Shown here piece after piece: positions 37,765-46,830 of a stretch of DNA of 64,000 nt. This DNA comes from Maribacter sp. HTCC2170 (GTDB lineage: Bacteria > Bacteroidota > Bacteroidia > Flavobacteriales > Flavobacteriaceae), in assembly GCF_000153165.2 (NCBI RefSeq), contig NC_014472.1, positions 1,919,501 through 1,983,500 on the forward strand, written 5' to 3'. The first letter of the stretch is position 1. The number at the start of each line of letters is the position of its first letter. The position numbers and the translations under genes are program-made. The notes beneath the pieces are model-generated. The model made no database searches. It worked only from the letters and a program-made list of their open reading frames with translations, and was not told where the DNA came from.

Positions 37765-38649
37765 TTGAACGAATACAATAGAAAATGGATTTACCTTATC
37801 ATTCTTTCAATAGTATGGGGTTCATCATTTATATTGATTAAAAAGGCCCTTTTGGGATTTTCGGCATTGCAGTTGGGCAGTTTGCGCATTGTTTTTGCTT
37901 CTACACTATTACTGATTATTGGCTATCGTAGCTTGAAAAGCATTTCTATAAGAGATTGGAAATGGATTTTAATGGCCGGATTGCTTAGTTCTTTCTTTCC
38001 GCCATTTTTGTTCGCTTTGGCACAAACCCAACTTGATAGTGGAGTTACATCTATTTTCAATTCCGCAGTTCCGCTTTTTACCACCATAGTCGGCATAATT
38101 TTGTTTGGTGCAATAATCACTAAACGTCAAATTGCTGGTGTGTTGATTGGTCTTTTTGGAACTTTGTCCCTGATTTTAGCTGGAATGGAATTCAACCCTG
38201 ATAAAAATTATTGGTATTCCATTTTCATCTTGTTGTCTGCTCTTGGTTATGCTTTGAACATAAATATCATTAAAAAACACTTAGGGCATTTGAGCCCTTT
38301 AGCTGTTACCACTGGGAGTTTTGCGGTGGCTTTCATACCAGCAATTGTAATTGTTGTTTATTCTGGAGTTTTCAGCCAAATTGGTGAAGACCTTCAAATG
38401 CAGAATTCATTATGGTATTTACTGGCGCTTGCTTTCTTAGGTACAGCGGTCGCCAATATTTATTTCAATAAACTTATACATTTGTCAAGTCCTGTTTTTG
38501 CTGCTTCGGTTACTTATACCATTCCTATAGTTGCTGTTCTCTGGGGAGTTTGGGATGGTGAGACCATTAATCTTTATCAATTGATTGGAGGTGGAATAAT
38601 CCTCTTTGGGGTTTATCTGGTGAACCGAAAAAAAAGGCCCTCAGTATAA
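37765..38649 (+). CDS. EamA/DMT superfamily transporter
   Basis: A 294-residue inner-membrane protein with ten predicted helices in two EamA repeats (IVWGSSFILIKKALLGFSA; LSALGYALNINIIKKHLG). SFFPPFLFALAQTQLDSGVTS is split by a typical turn. The substrate is unknown; relatives export amino acids or other metabolites. The start is TTG at 37765, as no ATG occurs before the first helix. Confidence 0.87.
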   Translation: MNEYNRKWIYLIILSIVWGSSFILIKKALLGFSALQLGSLRIVFASTLLLIIGYRSLKSISIRDWKWILMAGLLSSFFPPFLFALAQTQLDSGVTSIFNSAVPLFTTIVGIILFGAIITKRQIAGVLIGLFGTLSLILAGMEFNPDKNYWYSIFILLSALGYALNINIIKKHLGHLSPLAVTTGSFAVAFIPAIVIVVYSGVFSQIGEDLQMQNSLWYLLALAFLGTAVANIYFNKLIHLSSPVFAASVTYTIPIVAVLWGVWDGETINLYQLIGGGIILFGVYLVNRKKRPSV

Positions 38650-38662
38650 ACTAAAGGCCTTT
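38633..38662. terminator. Bidirectional terminator between the DMT transporter and M16 genes
   Basis: Stem AAAGGCC/GGCCTTT with A- and T-rich flanks between two convergent genes; it overlaps the last codons of the transporter gene. Confidence 0.65.
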
Positions 38663-38682
38663 ATTCTTAATAAGAAAATCAA

Positions 38683-40746
38683 TTACTCGAAATCTACATC
38701 AGATACGCCTTCATTGATTTTTAGTTCCTTAACCACAAAATCAAATTTTTGAGGTCCCATGGTCTGTATCAATAGAAATGGGAATTTTATACCTGAAACT
38801 TCTTGATAGTCGTTATAATCAAAAGTCGTGTTAATTTGCTGTCCTTGGGCTTCGACTTGCACTACATCTTGAATTTTTAATCCAGTTTCTACGTCGTAGA
38901 AAGACGTTTTCTCGTCAGTGATTATTATTTTGTAGGCTTTCTTGTCATTGATCACCTCAACACCTTCTAAAGTAACATCGGTATTCAATAGATTTAATTC
39001 TGGGAATGGAGCGGATTCTTCCTTGACTTTTTTTAATTCATCTTCACCTAAATCTTTGCGTTGGCCTTGTATAACCATATATCCTTTATCACCGTCAACT
39101 ACTTGTTTGCTCATTGAATTTCCCATGACCTTTACATCTTGCATAAACTGATCTCTAGATGTTTTCTTGACTTCAAGATTTAATTTCATGCCTTGCATTT
39201 CAGCTTCCGCCACCAATGAATAAGATTCAACACCCATTAACTTTTCTTTGCCGCCAATGGCCTCAATATATTTTTCCAGGACAGTTCTAGCTGTTACCCC
39301 TTCTGGCAATGCTGCCTGATAATTTGGTTTTTCAGTGCTAGCAGCGAATTTGTCAAAGTATTTTATGGGAATTTTTTTACCATCAATCTTCATTTTTTCA
39401 AGATTGTCCAATACTTCACTGCCCTTGCCAGTAACCACGATTTTCGCATTATTCGTACTAATTAGTTTTTGGGCCGTTGCTTGTAATTCATCAACTGTTA
39501 CTGCATTTATTTTGTCCAAATATGTTCTGTAAAAGTCCTGCGGTAAGTCTTCTGTCAGAATGTTTAGGGCAAACCTAGAAATGGTTTCTGGCCGTTCTAA
39601 TGCCATTACAAATTCTCCAACATATTCGGCTTTGGCAATTTCCAATTCTTCAGAATCTACTTTTTCGTTTCGAATACGATTCAATTGTTCGATAAAAACA
39701 ACGACTGCACTATCTGTTACCACATTTCTTACGCTTGCAGAAGCCCTAAATCTTGAAGCATATTTATCAGCCCCAATTCTAGATCCTGCTCCATATGTAT
39801 ATCCTTTGTCTTCTCTAAGGCTACCATTTAAGTAACTACGGAAGCTGCCCCCAAGGACTTTGTTAGCGAGTAATGCAGAAAAGTAATCCTGATCGGTCAT
39901 TTTTAAATCCACCAAATTTTGCACTGCAATTTCTGATTGTACAGCGTTGGGCATGTCAACAAAATTAATTTGTGAATACTGTGCATTCTTTGGTACTGAT
40001 AAGGTAAAAACTGGTGGGCTGGCTTTTTGCCAAGATTCAAAGAGGTCGGTTATTTTGTCTTTGATTATCGAGAATTCAACATCGCCAACAACAATTAAAT
40101 AGGCATTTTTCGGAACGAAATAATCGCGATAATGTGAAGTGATGTTGGCAAGTACTACATTGTTTACCGTTTCTTGGGAAACGAATTCGCCATATGGGTG
40201 GTTTAATCCATACGCCAAGGCTGCATCTACCCTTCTTGCAACACTGGAAACACTTTTTTCGTTGGATTTTAATCCGTCTAAAAGAATATCTCTTTCCTTA
40301 ACAAATTCTTCTTCAGTAAAGTTGGGATTGAGAGCAGCATCTGCTAAAAGTTCTAAAAGTCTATCAGAATATTTTGACAAGCCTCTTGCCCCTCCGCCAG
40401 AAGAATTGAAACTTAAAGATGCACCCATAAAATCTACTTCCTCATAGAAGGCATCTTTCTCAACATTAACAGATCCCTTTCCAAGAAGAGAGCCCATAAG
40501 GCTACCAACACCGGCTTTTTCACCTTCAATAAAAGGAGGGTTGTCGATGGTCAAGGTAAAAGAAACTCTTGGTAATTTGTGATTTTCCACCACTATTACC
40601 TTAAGTCCATTGCCCAACTCAAAACTTTGGGAAGATCCAAAGTTTATTTCTGGGACCGGCCCAATATTTGGTTCTGTGGTGCGATCAATCTGCGCGTTCA
40701 TTGCTATAACAGCAAATAAAGCTATGCCTGTTATTATATTTTTCAT
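38683..40746 (-). CDS. M16 peptidase-like subunit without zinc motif, with LolA-like C-terminal domain
   Basis: A 687-residue secreted protein (signal MKNIITGIALFAVIAMNAQ, about 19 residues). Residues 35-460 form two M16 domains (GLKVIVVENHKLPRVSFTL; LREDKGYTYGAGSRIGA), but the HxxEH zinc motif of the first domain is missing: the region reads EKDAFYEEVDFMGA. It should be the non-catalytic partner of the downstream-numbered gene encoding the HFFEH subunit, which is one base away and translated first. From about 470 a beta-rich domain resembles LolA/outer-membrane lipoprotein-sorting proteins (VLEKYIEAIGGKEKLMGVES). Confidence 0.88.
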   Translation of the reverse strand: MKNIITGIALFAVIAMNAQIDRTTEPNIGPVPEINFGSSQSFELGNGLKVIVVENHKLPRVSFTLTIDNPPFIEGEKAGVGSLMGSLLGKGSVNVEKDAFYEEVDFMGASLSFNSSGGGARGLSKYSDRLLELLADAALNPNFTEEEFVKERDILLDGLKSNEKSVSSVARRVDAALAYGLNHPYGEFVSQETVNNVVLANITSHYRDYFVPKNAYLIVVGDVEFSIIKDKITDLFESWQKASPPVFTLSVPKNAQYSQINFVDMPNAVQSEIAVQNLVDLKMTDQDYFSALLANKVLGGSFRSYLNGSLREDKGYTYGAGSRIGADKYASRFRASASVRNVVTDSAVVVFIEQLNRIRNEKVDSEELEIAKAEYVGEFVMALERPETISRFALNILTEDLPQDFYRTYLDKINAVTVDELQATAQKLISTNNAKIVVTGKGSEVLDNLEKMKIDGKKIPIKYFDKFAASTEKPNYQAALPEGVTARTVLEKYIEAIGGKEKLMGVESYSLVAEAEMQGMKLNLEVKKTSRDQFMQDVKVMGNSMSKQVVDGDKGYMVIQGQRKDLGEDELKKVKEESAPFPELNLLNTDVTLEGVEVINDKKAYKIIITDEKTSFYDVETGLKIQDVVQVEAQGQQINTTFDYNDYQEVSGIKFPFLLIQTMGPQKFDFVVKELKINEGVSDVDFE

Positions 40747-40747
40747 C

Positions 40748-42073
40748 TTATTTGCTTTCTTTTTGGTTTTCAGGAAGATATTCTAAGAGCAATCTCTGGT
40801 TTTTGTTCAGATACTTTTTGGCAACAGCCATTATTTCTTCTCTTGTAATTGAACGGTATAAATCAATTTCAGTATTTATCAAATTAGTATCGCCATATAA
40901 TTGATAGTAAGTTGCTAAAGATGCAGCAACTCCCTCTAAGGTGGCATTTGAATTCACAAATTGATTTTCGAATTGGTTCAACAATTTCTGATGATCATTT
41001 TCAGATATTAGTTCGTTCTGAAGTTTTATTATTTCCTCATCAATCTCAGCAACCAAACTATCTAACGAAGTTTCTCCAAGTGGCAAAGCATAAATGGCAT
41101 AAATGCCGTAATCTTCCTGACTTAGGTTAAGGGCTTGAACCGCTAAAGACATTTTCTTGTTGTCTACCAGTTTTTTATATAGTTTTGAGCTATTTCCATC
41201 ACTTAAATAAGTAGAAATCATATCTAGAATTCTAGCGTCCCTAGTTTTAAAAGATGGTGTTCTATAGCAAGCCACAACAGCAGGAATTTGAATATTTGCA
41301 TCGTAGGCTACTGCTTTGAATTCTTGAGTGATAGGTTCCTCTTTCGGGAAACTTTTTTGGATTTTGGTGCCTTTTGGGATAGGGCCAAAATAATCCTGAA
41401 TCATTTTCTTTGTTTTTGCAGTCTCTATATCCCCGGCAATAATCAGTACAGCATTATTTGGAATATAAAACTTTTCATTGAAGGCTTTGAACTCTTCTAA
41501 TGTGGCGGCATCAAGATGTTCCATTGATCCAATGGTCGACCATCTGTAGGGGTGTTCTTTGAAAAGGTTCTTCTTTATTTCCGTCAAAAAATTTCCATAA
41601 GGTTGGTTGTCAACCCTTGCTCTTTTTTCTTCCTTTACCACTTCATTCTGTGTGTCCACACCAATTTGCTCGATAACAGGGTGGAGTAACCTTTCGGATT
41701 CGAGCCAAAGCCCAGTTTCCAAAGCGTTGGAAGGGAAAACTTCATAATAATAGGTTCTGTCATCGTTTGTTGTCGCGTTGTTTTTGCCGCCTTTAGAGGA
41801 AACAATTTTATCCCATTCCCCGCGTCCAATATTCTCGGTGCCCTCGAACAAAAGGTGTTCGAAAAAGTGGGCAAAACCTGTTCTTTCCGGGTTTTCATCT
41901 TTTGCACCAACATGGTACGATATTGAGGTAACAACTATAGGAGTTGTCCTGTCTTGATGTAAAATTACATGAAGCCCGTTGTCCAGGTCATATTCCTCAT
42001 ACGAAACCTCTTGGGCCTTGGTTATTGACACCATTAGTAGTGCCAAAAGAATAAATGATAGTCTTAGTTTCAT
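40748..42073 (-). CDS. M16 zinc metallopeptidase, catalytic subunit
   Basis: A 441-residue secreted peptidase. Signal peptide ends in TKAQ (about residue 20). The inverted zinc motif HFFEH is in GFAHFFEHLLFEGT, with the distal Glu in NEVVKEEKRARVDNQPYG. Two M16 domains complete the half-clam; the active chamber is probably formed with the adjacent non-catalytic subunit, as in processing-peptidase-like heterodimers. The gene pair forms an operon with one base between the genes. Confidence 0.93.
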   Translation of the reverse strand: MKLRLSFILLALLMVSITKAQEVSYEEYDLDNGLHVILHQDRTTPIVVTSISYHVGAKDENPERTGFAHFFEHLLFEGTENIGRGEWDKIVSSKGGKNNATTNDDRTYYYEVFPSNALETGLWLESERLLHPVIEQIGVDTQNEVVKEEKRARVDNQPYGNFLTEIKKNLFKEHPYRWSTIGSMEHLDAATLEEFKAFNEKFYIPNNAVLIIAGDIETAKTKKMIQDYFGPIPKGTKIQKSFPKEEPITQEFKAVAYDANIQIPAVVACYRTPSFKTRDARILDMISTYLSDGNSSKLYKKLVDNKKMSLAVQALNLSQEDYGIYAIYALPLGETSLDSLVAEIDEEIIKLQNELISENDHQKLLNQFENQFVNSNATLEGVAASLATYYQLYGDTNLINTEIDLYRSITREEIMAVAKKYLNKNQRLLLEYLPENQKESK

Positions 42074-42269
42074 TCTTTCAAGTGTTAGGGTTATATAGTT
42101 AATAGTTTATATGTGTTCTCAACTTTGAAATTGTTACACGAATATAAATTTTTCAGAAATAATGAAGGAAAAGTCGGGTTGCTTTAACAAGAAATTAGGG
42201 AAGAATTAATTGAATGCTTTGGTTTTCCTCTTTGCTTCGAAACGGACAGATTTTTATTTTTAAAAACCC

Positions 42270-42299
42270 TTGTACATTAATGAATTAGCAGTATATTTG
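42270..42299 (+). promoter_or_regulatory. Promoter of rplU-rpmA
   Basis: TTG (42270-42272), 19 bases, then TATATTTG (42292-42299): a complete Bacteroidota -33/-7 promoter, 48 bases before rplU. The remaining part of the 273-base gap to the M16 gene holds nothing that I recognise. Confidence 0.8.
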
Positions 42300-42347
42300 C
42301 ACCCGCCTAATGCGAAATTGGGTAGTAATTTAAACTAAATATACGCT

Positions 42348-42899
42348 ATGTATGCAATTGTAGAGATGGCAGGGCAGCAATTTAAGGTTGCGAAAGACCA
42401 AAAAGTATATGTTCACCGTTTGCAAACAGAAGAAGGTAAAAAGGTAACTTTTGACAATGTTCTTTTGTTGGATGATGGTAAGAATGTAACTGTTGGCGCC
42501 CCGGCTATAGACGGAGCCGCTGTTGAGGCTAAAGTCGTTAAGCACCTAAGAGGTGACAAAGTTATCGTCTTTAAAAAGAAAAGACGTAAAGGTTATGCAG
42601 TTAAGAATGGTCATCGCCAATCTTTGACTGAAATAATTGTTGAAAGCATTATCGCCAAAGGCGCTAAGAAAACAGCTGCACCTAAAGCAAAAGCTGAACC
42701 AAAGGTTGCCGCTCCTAAAAAAGCTGCACCCCAAACAGCAGCTAAAAAGGCAACCCCTAAAAAGGCAGCTCCTAAGAAAGAGGCTGTTGACCTTAGTAAA
42801 AATACTGTTGCTGAGTTAAAAGAAATGGCAAAGGCCAAAGGAATTGAAGGTATTTCTTCAATGAAAAAGGCTGATTTAATTGCCGCTTTAAGTAAATAA
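42348..42899 (+). CDS. rplU: Ribosomal protein L21 with C-terminal HeH/Rho_N-like extension
   Basis: A 183-residue protein. Residues 1-102 are standard L21 (MYAIVEMAGQQFKVAKDQKV, FKKKRRKGYAVKNGHRQSLT). A linker of Ala/Lys/Pro repeats (about 106-145: APKKAAP, AAKKATPKKAAPKK) follows, then a 35-residue helix-extended-loop-helix module (LSKNTVAELKEMAKAKGIEG, SSMKKADLIAALSK) similar to the Rho N-terminal or SAP fold that binds nucleic acid. Ordinary L21 is about 103 residues. It is the first gene of the rplU-rpmA operon. Confidence 0.95.
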   Translation: MYAIVEMAGQQFKVAKDQKVYVHRLQTEEGKKVTFDNVLLLDDGKNVTVGAPAIDGAAVEAKVVKHLRGDKVIVFKKKRRKGYAVKNGHRQSLTEIIVESIIAKGAKKTAAPKAKAEPKVAAPKKAAPQTAAKKATPKKAAPKKEAVDLSKNTVAELKEMAKAKGIEGISSMKKADLIAALSK

Positions 42900-42941
42900 G
42901 TTAATTTTGACCAGAAACCAAGGTCAATAAAATAATATATC

Positions 42942-43202
42942 ATGGCACATAAGAAAGGTGTAGGTAGTTCTAAGAACGGTAGAGAATCAGAATCGAAACG
43001 TTTAGGTGTTAAGATTTTTGGTGGCCAGGCCGCCATTGCTGGTAATATCATCGTTAGACAACGAGGTACAAAGCATAACCCAGGAGATAACGTTTATGCA
43101 GGTAAAGATCATACTTTGCATGCAAAAGTAGACGGAATGGTAAAATTCGAAAAGAAATCAGGAGGTAAATCCTATGTTTCTATCGAGCCTTTTGAGGCAT
43201 AG
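42942..43202 (+). CDS. rpmA: Ribosomal protein L27
   Basis: An 86-residue L27 ([40 protein letters not shown]). The N-terminus begins directly with MAHKKG, without the cleavable extension seen in Firmicutes. It lies 42 bases after rplU and is followed by a strong terminator. Confidence 0.98.
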   Translation: MAHKKGVGSSKNGRESESKRLGVKIFGGQAAIAGNIIVRQRGTKHNPGDNVYAGKDHTLHAKVDGMVKFEKKSGGKSYVSIEPFEA

Positions 43203-43225
43203 AAATTTCTCTTTTTAACAATATT

Positions 43226-43256
43226 AAAACCCTTTCCAATTTGGAAAGGGTTTTTT
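43226..43256 (+). terminator. Terminator after rplU-rpmA
   Basis: Arms AAAACCCTTTCCAA and its exact complement around one base, followed by a T-run, 23 bases after the rpmA stop. Confidence 0.92.
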
Positions 43257-43400
43257 GTTTAAATCGTATTGATTATTGCTGTTAAAAGTGCATTTTTTGC
43301 TTAAAATTCCATTAGAAATTAAAGTACTATGTAGTATCTTTCATATGCGAAAGAAGGCTTGTGTGAAAAGCACAATAATTTATATATTAAACAACTTCAA

Positions 43401-44363
43401 ATGGATTTAGCAATAGGAATTGACATAGGAGGAACGAAGACCAAAATAGGATTAGTAAACAAAGAAGGACATTGTTTGGAAGATGCTTTCTTTAGGACGA
43501 GAGATTATCCAGATATTGAAGATTATTTGGACAAAATAAAAAGTACGGTTGACGAAATCAAACAAAAATTTCCAGGAGATGTTGAGATAATAGGTTGCGG
43601 AATAGGCGCCCCTAATGCATCAAGCAAAAATGGAACTATAGAAAATGCTTCGAATTTACTTTGGAAAGGAACTGTTCCAATTCTTGATAAACTAAAAGAA
43701 CGAATTCCTGTACCCATGAAGATAATGAATGACGCTAGTGCGGCAGCTTTAGGGGAAATGCTCTTTGGCAATGCAAAGGGGATGAAAGATTTTATCGTTG
43801 TCACCCTAGGAACTGGCTTTGGGTCTGGAATTGTAGCCAATGGAAAATTAATTGATGGGTATGATGGTTTTGCAGGTGAATTGGGACATATAGATATGAC
43901 TATTGGGGACGGCAGATTAACGGGTCAAGGTGTAAGGGGAGGTCTAGAGGCCTATGTTTCAGCTACAGGTTTAAAACGTACTATTTTATTTATGATGAGT
44001 AAGTATATGGACGATAGTAGGTTTAGGGATATCGCTTTTAATGACCTTCATGGCGAAGATATTACAAAGGCGGCAGAGGAAGGAGATACGATAGCATTAA
44101 AGTCTTTTGACTTCACTGCTGAAATATTAGGACAAGCTCTGGCCAATTTCACTGCTTTTACGCAACCAGAAGCTTTCTTTTTAATGGGAGGGCTCGTTAA
44201 TAGTGGAAAGTGGATATTTGACCCGCTGGAAAAATATTTTGAAGAACATTTATTGGAGTTTTATAAAGGGAAAGTTAAACTTTTGAGGTCCGGTCTGCCT
44301 GGAAGAGCTACGCCAATTTGTGGGGCAGCTGCGCTTATTTGGGAAGAACATTCGGAGCAATAA
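43401..44363 (+). CDS. ROK-family sugar kinase without the zinc-binding cysteines
   Basis: A 320-residue ROK kinase or glucokinase-like protein. IGIDIGGTKTKIGLVN is the phosphate loop; NDASAAALGEMLFGNAKG and VTLGTGFGSGIV are the nucleotide-binding segments; GYDGFAGELGHIDM holds the sugar-binding ExGH motif. The ROK zinc motif CxCGxxGC is replaced by RLTGQGVRGGLEAY, with no cysteines. I used the ATG at 43401; a longer frame back to a TTG at 43359 adds residues unrelated to the family. It probably phosphorylates a hexose in the cytoplasm. Confidence 0.88.
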   Translation: MDLAIGIDIGGTKTKIGLVNKEGHCLEDAFFRTRDYPDIEDYLDKIKSTVDEIKQKFPGDVEIIGCGIGAPNASSKNGTIENASNLLWKGTVPILDKLKERIPVPMKIMNDASAAALGEMLFGNAKGMKDFIVVTLGTGFGSGIVANGKLIDGYDGFAGELGHIDMTIGDGRLTGQGVRGGLEAYVSATGLKRTILFMMSKYMDDSRFRDIAFNDLHGEDITKAAEEGDTIALKSFDFTAEILGQALANFTAFTQPEAFFLMGGLVNSGKWIFDPLEKYFEEHLLEFYKGKVKLLRSGLPGRATPICGAAALIWEEHSEQ

Positions 44364-44463
44364 TGTGAAATGACTTTGGCATTGTCCATGATTGATTTAA
44401 TGAAAGCTATTTCTGTTGATCTCCAATGGTTATAACGTTTATCATTCCAGTAAATATTATAAA

Positions 44464-44496
44464 AACAAAAGCCCTGTGATTCACAGGGCTTTTGTT
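44464..44496. terminator. Bidirectional terminator between the ROK kinase gene and ahcY
   Basis: A 16-bp perfect stem (AACAAAAGCCCTGTGA and complement) with a one-base centre lies between two convergent genes and serves both. Confidence 0.9.
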
Positions 44497-44518
44497 TTTT
44501 CAATAGTAGAATACTAAA

Positions 44519-45835
44519 TCAATATCTATAATATTCTGGCTTAAAAGGACCATTTACTGTAACCCCAATATACTCTGCCTGATCTTCACGTAGTTCAGTA
44601 AGTTCTGCCCCCAATCTGGAAAGATGTAATTTGGCCACTTTCTCATCTAAATGTTTCGGTAGCATATAAACTTCGTTCTTATAGGAATCACTGTTTTTCC
44701 ATAATTCAATTTGGGCCAAAGTTTGGTTTGTAAATGAATTACTCATTACAAAACTTGGGTGGCCAGTAGCACAACCCAGATTTACCAATCTTCCTTCGGC
44801 CAATACAATAATATCCTTGCCGTCAATAGTATACTTATCAACCTGCGGTTTTATTTCATCCTTGGTAGAACCGTAGTTTTCATTCAACCATGCCATATCT
44901 ATTTCATTATCAAAATGCCCGATATTACAAACAATGACCTTATCTCGCATGGCCCTAAAATGTTTGGCCTGTATAATATCTTTATTTCCGGTTGTGGTGA
45001 TTACAACATCGGCATTACCTACAACATTTTCCAGTTTTTTGACTTCAAAACCATCCATACAGGCTTGTAGCGCACAAATTGGGTCAATTTCAGTAACGGT
45101 CACAATGGCTCCCGCTCCTTTAAAAGAGGCAGCGGTTCCTTTACCTACATCACCATAACCCGCAACTACGACACGCTTACCTGCCAACATAGTATCAGTG
45201 GCCCTACGAATAGCGTCAACTGCACTTTCGCGACAACCGTATTTATTATCGAATTTAGATTTTGTAACCGAATCGTTCACGTTGATTGCCGGCATTGGCA
45301 ATGTGCCATTCTTTACTCTTTCATATAAACGGTGAACACCAGTGGTGGTTTCTTCAGAAAGTCCTTTTACAGCACTTGCCAGTTCTGGGTATTGGTCCAA
45401 AACCATATTGGTAAGATCCCCACCATCATCCAATATCATATTCAATGGTTGACGATCTTCCCCAAAGAACAAAGTTTGCTCTATGCACCAATCAAATTCT
45501 TCCTCATTCATACCTTTCCATGCATATACAGGAATTCCAGCTGCTGCTATAGCTGCTGCTGCATGATCTTGAGTTGAAAAAATATTACAGGAGCTCCAGG
45601 TCACATCAGCACCAAGAGCAACGAGCGTTTCAATTAAAACTGCCGTCTGTATTGTCATATGTAAGCATCCTGCGATACGAGCACCCTTTAGCGGTTGTTC
45701 AGTTTTATACTCTTTTCTTAGAGCCATTAGTCCTGGCATTTCTGCTTCGGCCAATTCAATCTCTTTTCTTCCCCAATCCGCTAGAGAAATATCTTTTACC
45801 TTATAGGGTACATATGAAACAGTTTTGGTAGACAT
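44519..45835 (-). CDS. ahcY: Adenosylhomocysteinase
   Basis: A 438-residue NAD-dependent enzyme that hydrolyses S-adenosylhomocysteine to adenosine and homocysteine in the methyl cycle. [20 protein letters not shown] (substrate part), [20 protein letters not shown], the NAD-binding [18 protein letters not shown] and the C-terminal [15 protein letters not shown] segment with the PFKPEYYRY end are all present. No SAH riboswitch is visible in its short leader. A TAACTTTG element on the minus strand at 45892-45899 gives a leader of about 50 bases. Confidence 0.98.
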   Translation of the reverse strand: MSTKTVSYVPYKVKDISLADWGRKEIELAEAEMPGLMALRKEYKTEQPLKGARIAGCLHMTIQTAVLIETLVALGADVTWSSCNIFSTQDHAAAAIAAAGIPVYAWKGMNEEEFDWCIEQTLFFGEDRQPLNMILDDGGDLTNMVLDQYPELASAVKGLSEETTTGVHRLYERVKNGTLPMPAINVNDSVTKSKFDNKYGCRESAVDAIRRATDTMLAGKRVVVAGYGDVGKGTAASFKGAGAIVTVTEIDPICALQACMDGFEVKKLENVVGNADVVITTTGNKDIIQAKHFRAMRDKVIVCNIGHFDNEIDMAWLNENYGSTKDEIKPQVDKYTIDGKDIIVLAEGRLVNLGCATGHPSFVMSNSFTNQTLAQIELWKNSDSYKNEVYMLPKHLDEKVAKLHLSRLGAELTELREDQAEYIGVTVNGPFKPEYYRY

Positions 45836-45891
45836 ATCCTTTTTTCTTTTTACTTTCGTTGTTAACTATTGCGCTTCTTTTTTAAGAGTGG

Positions 45892-45899
45892 CAAAGTTA
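45892..45899 (-). promoter_or_regulatory. -7 promoter element for ahcY
   Basis: TAACTTTG on the minus strand, an exact TAnnTTTG match 57 bases before the ahcY ATG. It lies inside the longest possible version of the divergent phosphopantetheinyl transferase frame, which supports that gene's later start at 45920. Confidence 0.5.
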
Positions 45900-45919
45900 C
45901 GAATATCCTAAATAACACC

Positions 45920-46552
45920 ATGCCTCTTTATAAGACAATACAGGTAACACCGGAAATCACAGTTTACATTTGGAAAATTGAAGAGTCTGAAGAGAAACTA
46001 GCCGATGGTATTAGACTTACTGACCATTGTCAAAACCGTTTGGACGGAATGAAATCTGAAATGCATCGTCGTGGCTTTCTCAGCATTAGACATTTAATGG
46101 CCGAAGCTGGTTATGAGGACAAAGATTTGTATTATGATGCTAATGGAAAGCCCCATTTACATGATGGCAATCATATAAGCATAACTCATTCACATCATTT
46201 TACCGGGATTATTGTTAGCACTACTGATGAAGTTGGAATTGATGTTGAAATGCAACGCGAAAAAATTACTCGGATTGCCTATAAATTCACCCCTTTGGAA
46301 GCTTATGAGCATATTAAAAACCCAAACGATCTAGTGCGTAAGTTTACCATTGTTTGGGGGTGTAAGGAGTCGCTATATAAAATCCACGCTACCCAGGGCC
46401 TTAGTTTTTTCAGGCATATTTATATTGAGGATTTTGAATTTTCGAATACAATAATTGAAGGATTGATTGCGTATGAGGGAGATACTTCATATTATAATCT
46501 TCAGTTTTTGGAGTTTGAAGGGTTCACTTGTGTTTATGCAGTAAAGAAATAG
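45920..46552 (+). CDS. 4'-phosphopantetheinyl transferase superfamily protein
   Basis: A 210-residue Sfp-type transferase that loads the CoA arm onto carrier proteins. The two signature motifs are present: GIDVEMQREKI with the Mg-binding Asp/Glu, and WGCKESLYKIHATQGLSF, the (F/W)xxKES...K motif. I used the ATG at 45920 rather than the TTG at 45869, whose extra residues overlap the ahcY promoter. The target is probably the fatty-acid acyl carrier protein or another carrier elsewhere in the genome. Confidence 0.88.
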   Translation: MPLYKTIQVTPEITVYIWKIEESEEKLADGIRLTDHCQNRLDGMKSEMHRRGFLSIRHLMAEAGYEDKDLYYDANGKPHLHDGNHISITHSHHFTGIIVSTTDEVGIDVEMQREKITRIAYKFTPLEAYEHIKNPNDLVRKFTIVWGCKESLYKIHATQGLSFFRHIYIEDFEFSNTIIEGLIAYEGDTSYYNLQFLEFEGFTCVYAVKK

Positions 46553-46569
46553 GAAATTAAAATTTGAAT

Positions 46570-46830
46570 ATGGAAATTTCAGTTGAACTCACTTTTTCTC
46601 CTCTTCAAAATGATTTTGAAGAGCATATCATCAATTTTATTAAAAAATTAAGGGCTTCAGGGCTTACTGTTCTTGAGAACCCATTGAGTACTCAAGTTTT
46701 CGGAACCTATGATGAGGTTATGCGGGTTTTGAATGTTGAGATCAAACAAGCTTTTGAACTAATGGATAAAGGTTTATTGTACATCAAAGTCGTAAAATCT
46801 GATCGCAGCGAGTATGAGCCACATTTTTGA
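46570..46830 (+). CDS. MTH1187/YkoF-family thiamine-binding protein
   Basis: An 86-residue single-domain protein of the thiamine-binding (MTH1187/YkoF, UPF0045) family: EISVELTFSPL, then ASGLTVLENPLSTQVFGTYD with the SGLxYxxxPxxTxxxG-type core and the DEVMRVLN helix. Relatives bind thiamine or its pyrimidine precursor in the cytoplasm. I used the ATG at 46570, two codons after a TTG. Its end overlaps the start of the PnuC-family transporter gene by 17 bases, so these two are translationally coupled; both point to vitamin B1 uptake. Confidence 0.82.
   Translation: MEISVELTFSPLQNDFEEHIINFIKKLRASGLTVLENPLSTQVFGTYDEVMRVLNVEIKQAFELMDKGLLYIKVVKSDRSEYEPHF

Noticed and set aside
42611-43051. 146-codon antisense frame over rplU-rpmA
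   Set aside because: It arises from the Ala/Lys-rich repeats of the L21 tail read backwards.
43359-43400. TTG start for the ROK kinase
   Set aside because: The added residues are not family-like; the phosphate loop begins four residues after the ATG at 43401.
45836-45899. SAH riboswitch upstream of ahcY
   Set aside because: The leader is only about 50 bases and lacks the conserved SAH aptamer elements.
45869-45919. TTG start for the phosphopantetheinyl transferase
   Set aside because: It would place the ahcY -7 element inside the coding region; the ATG at 45920 fits the family better.
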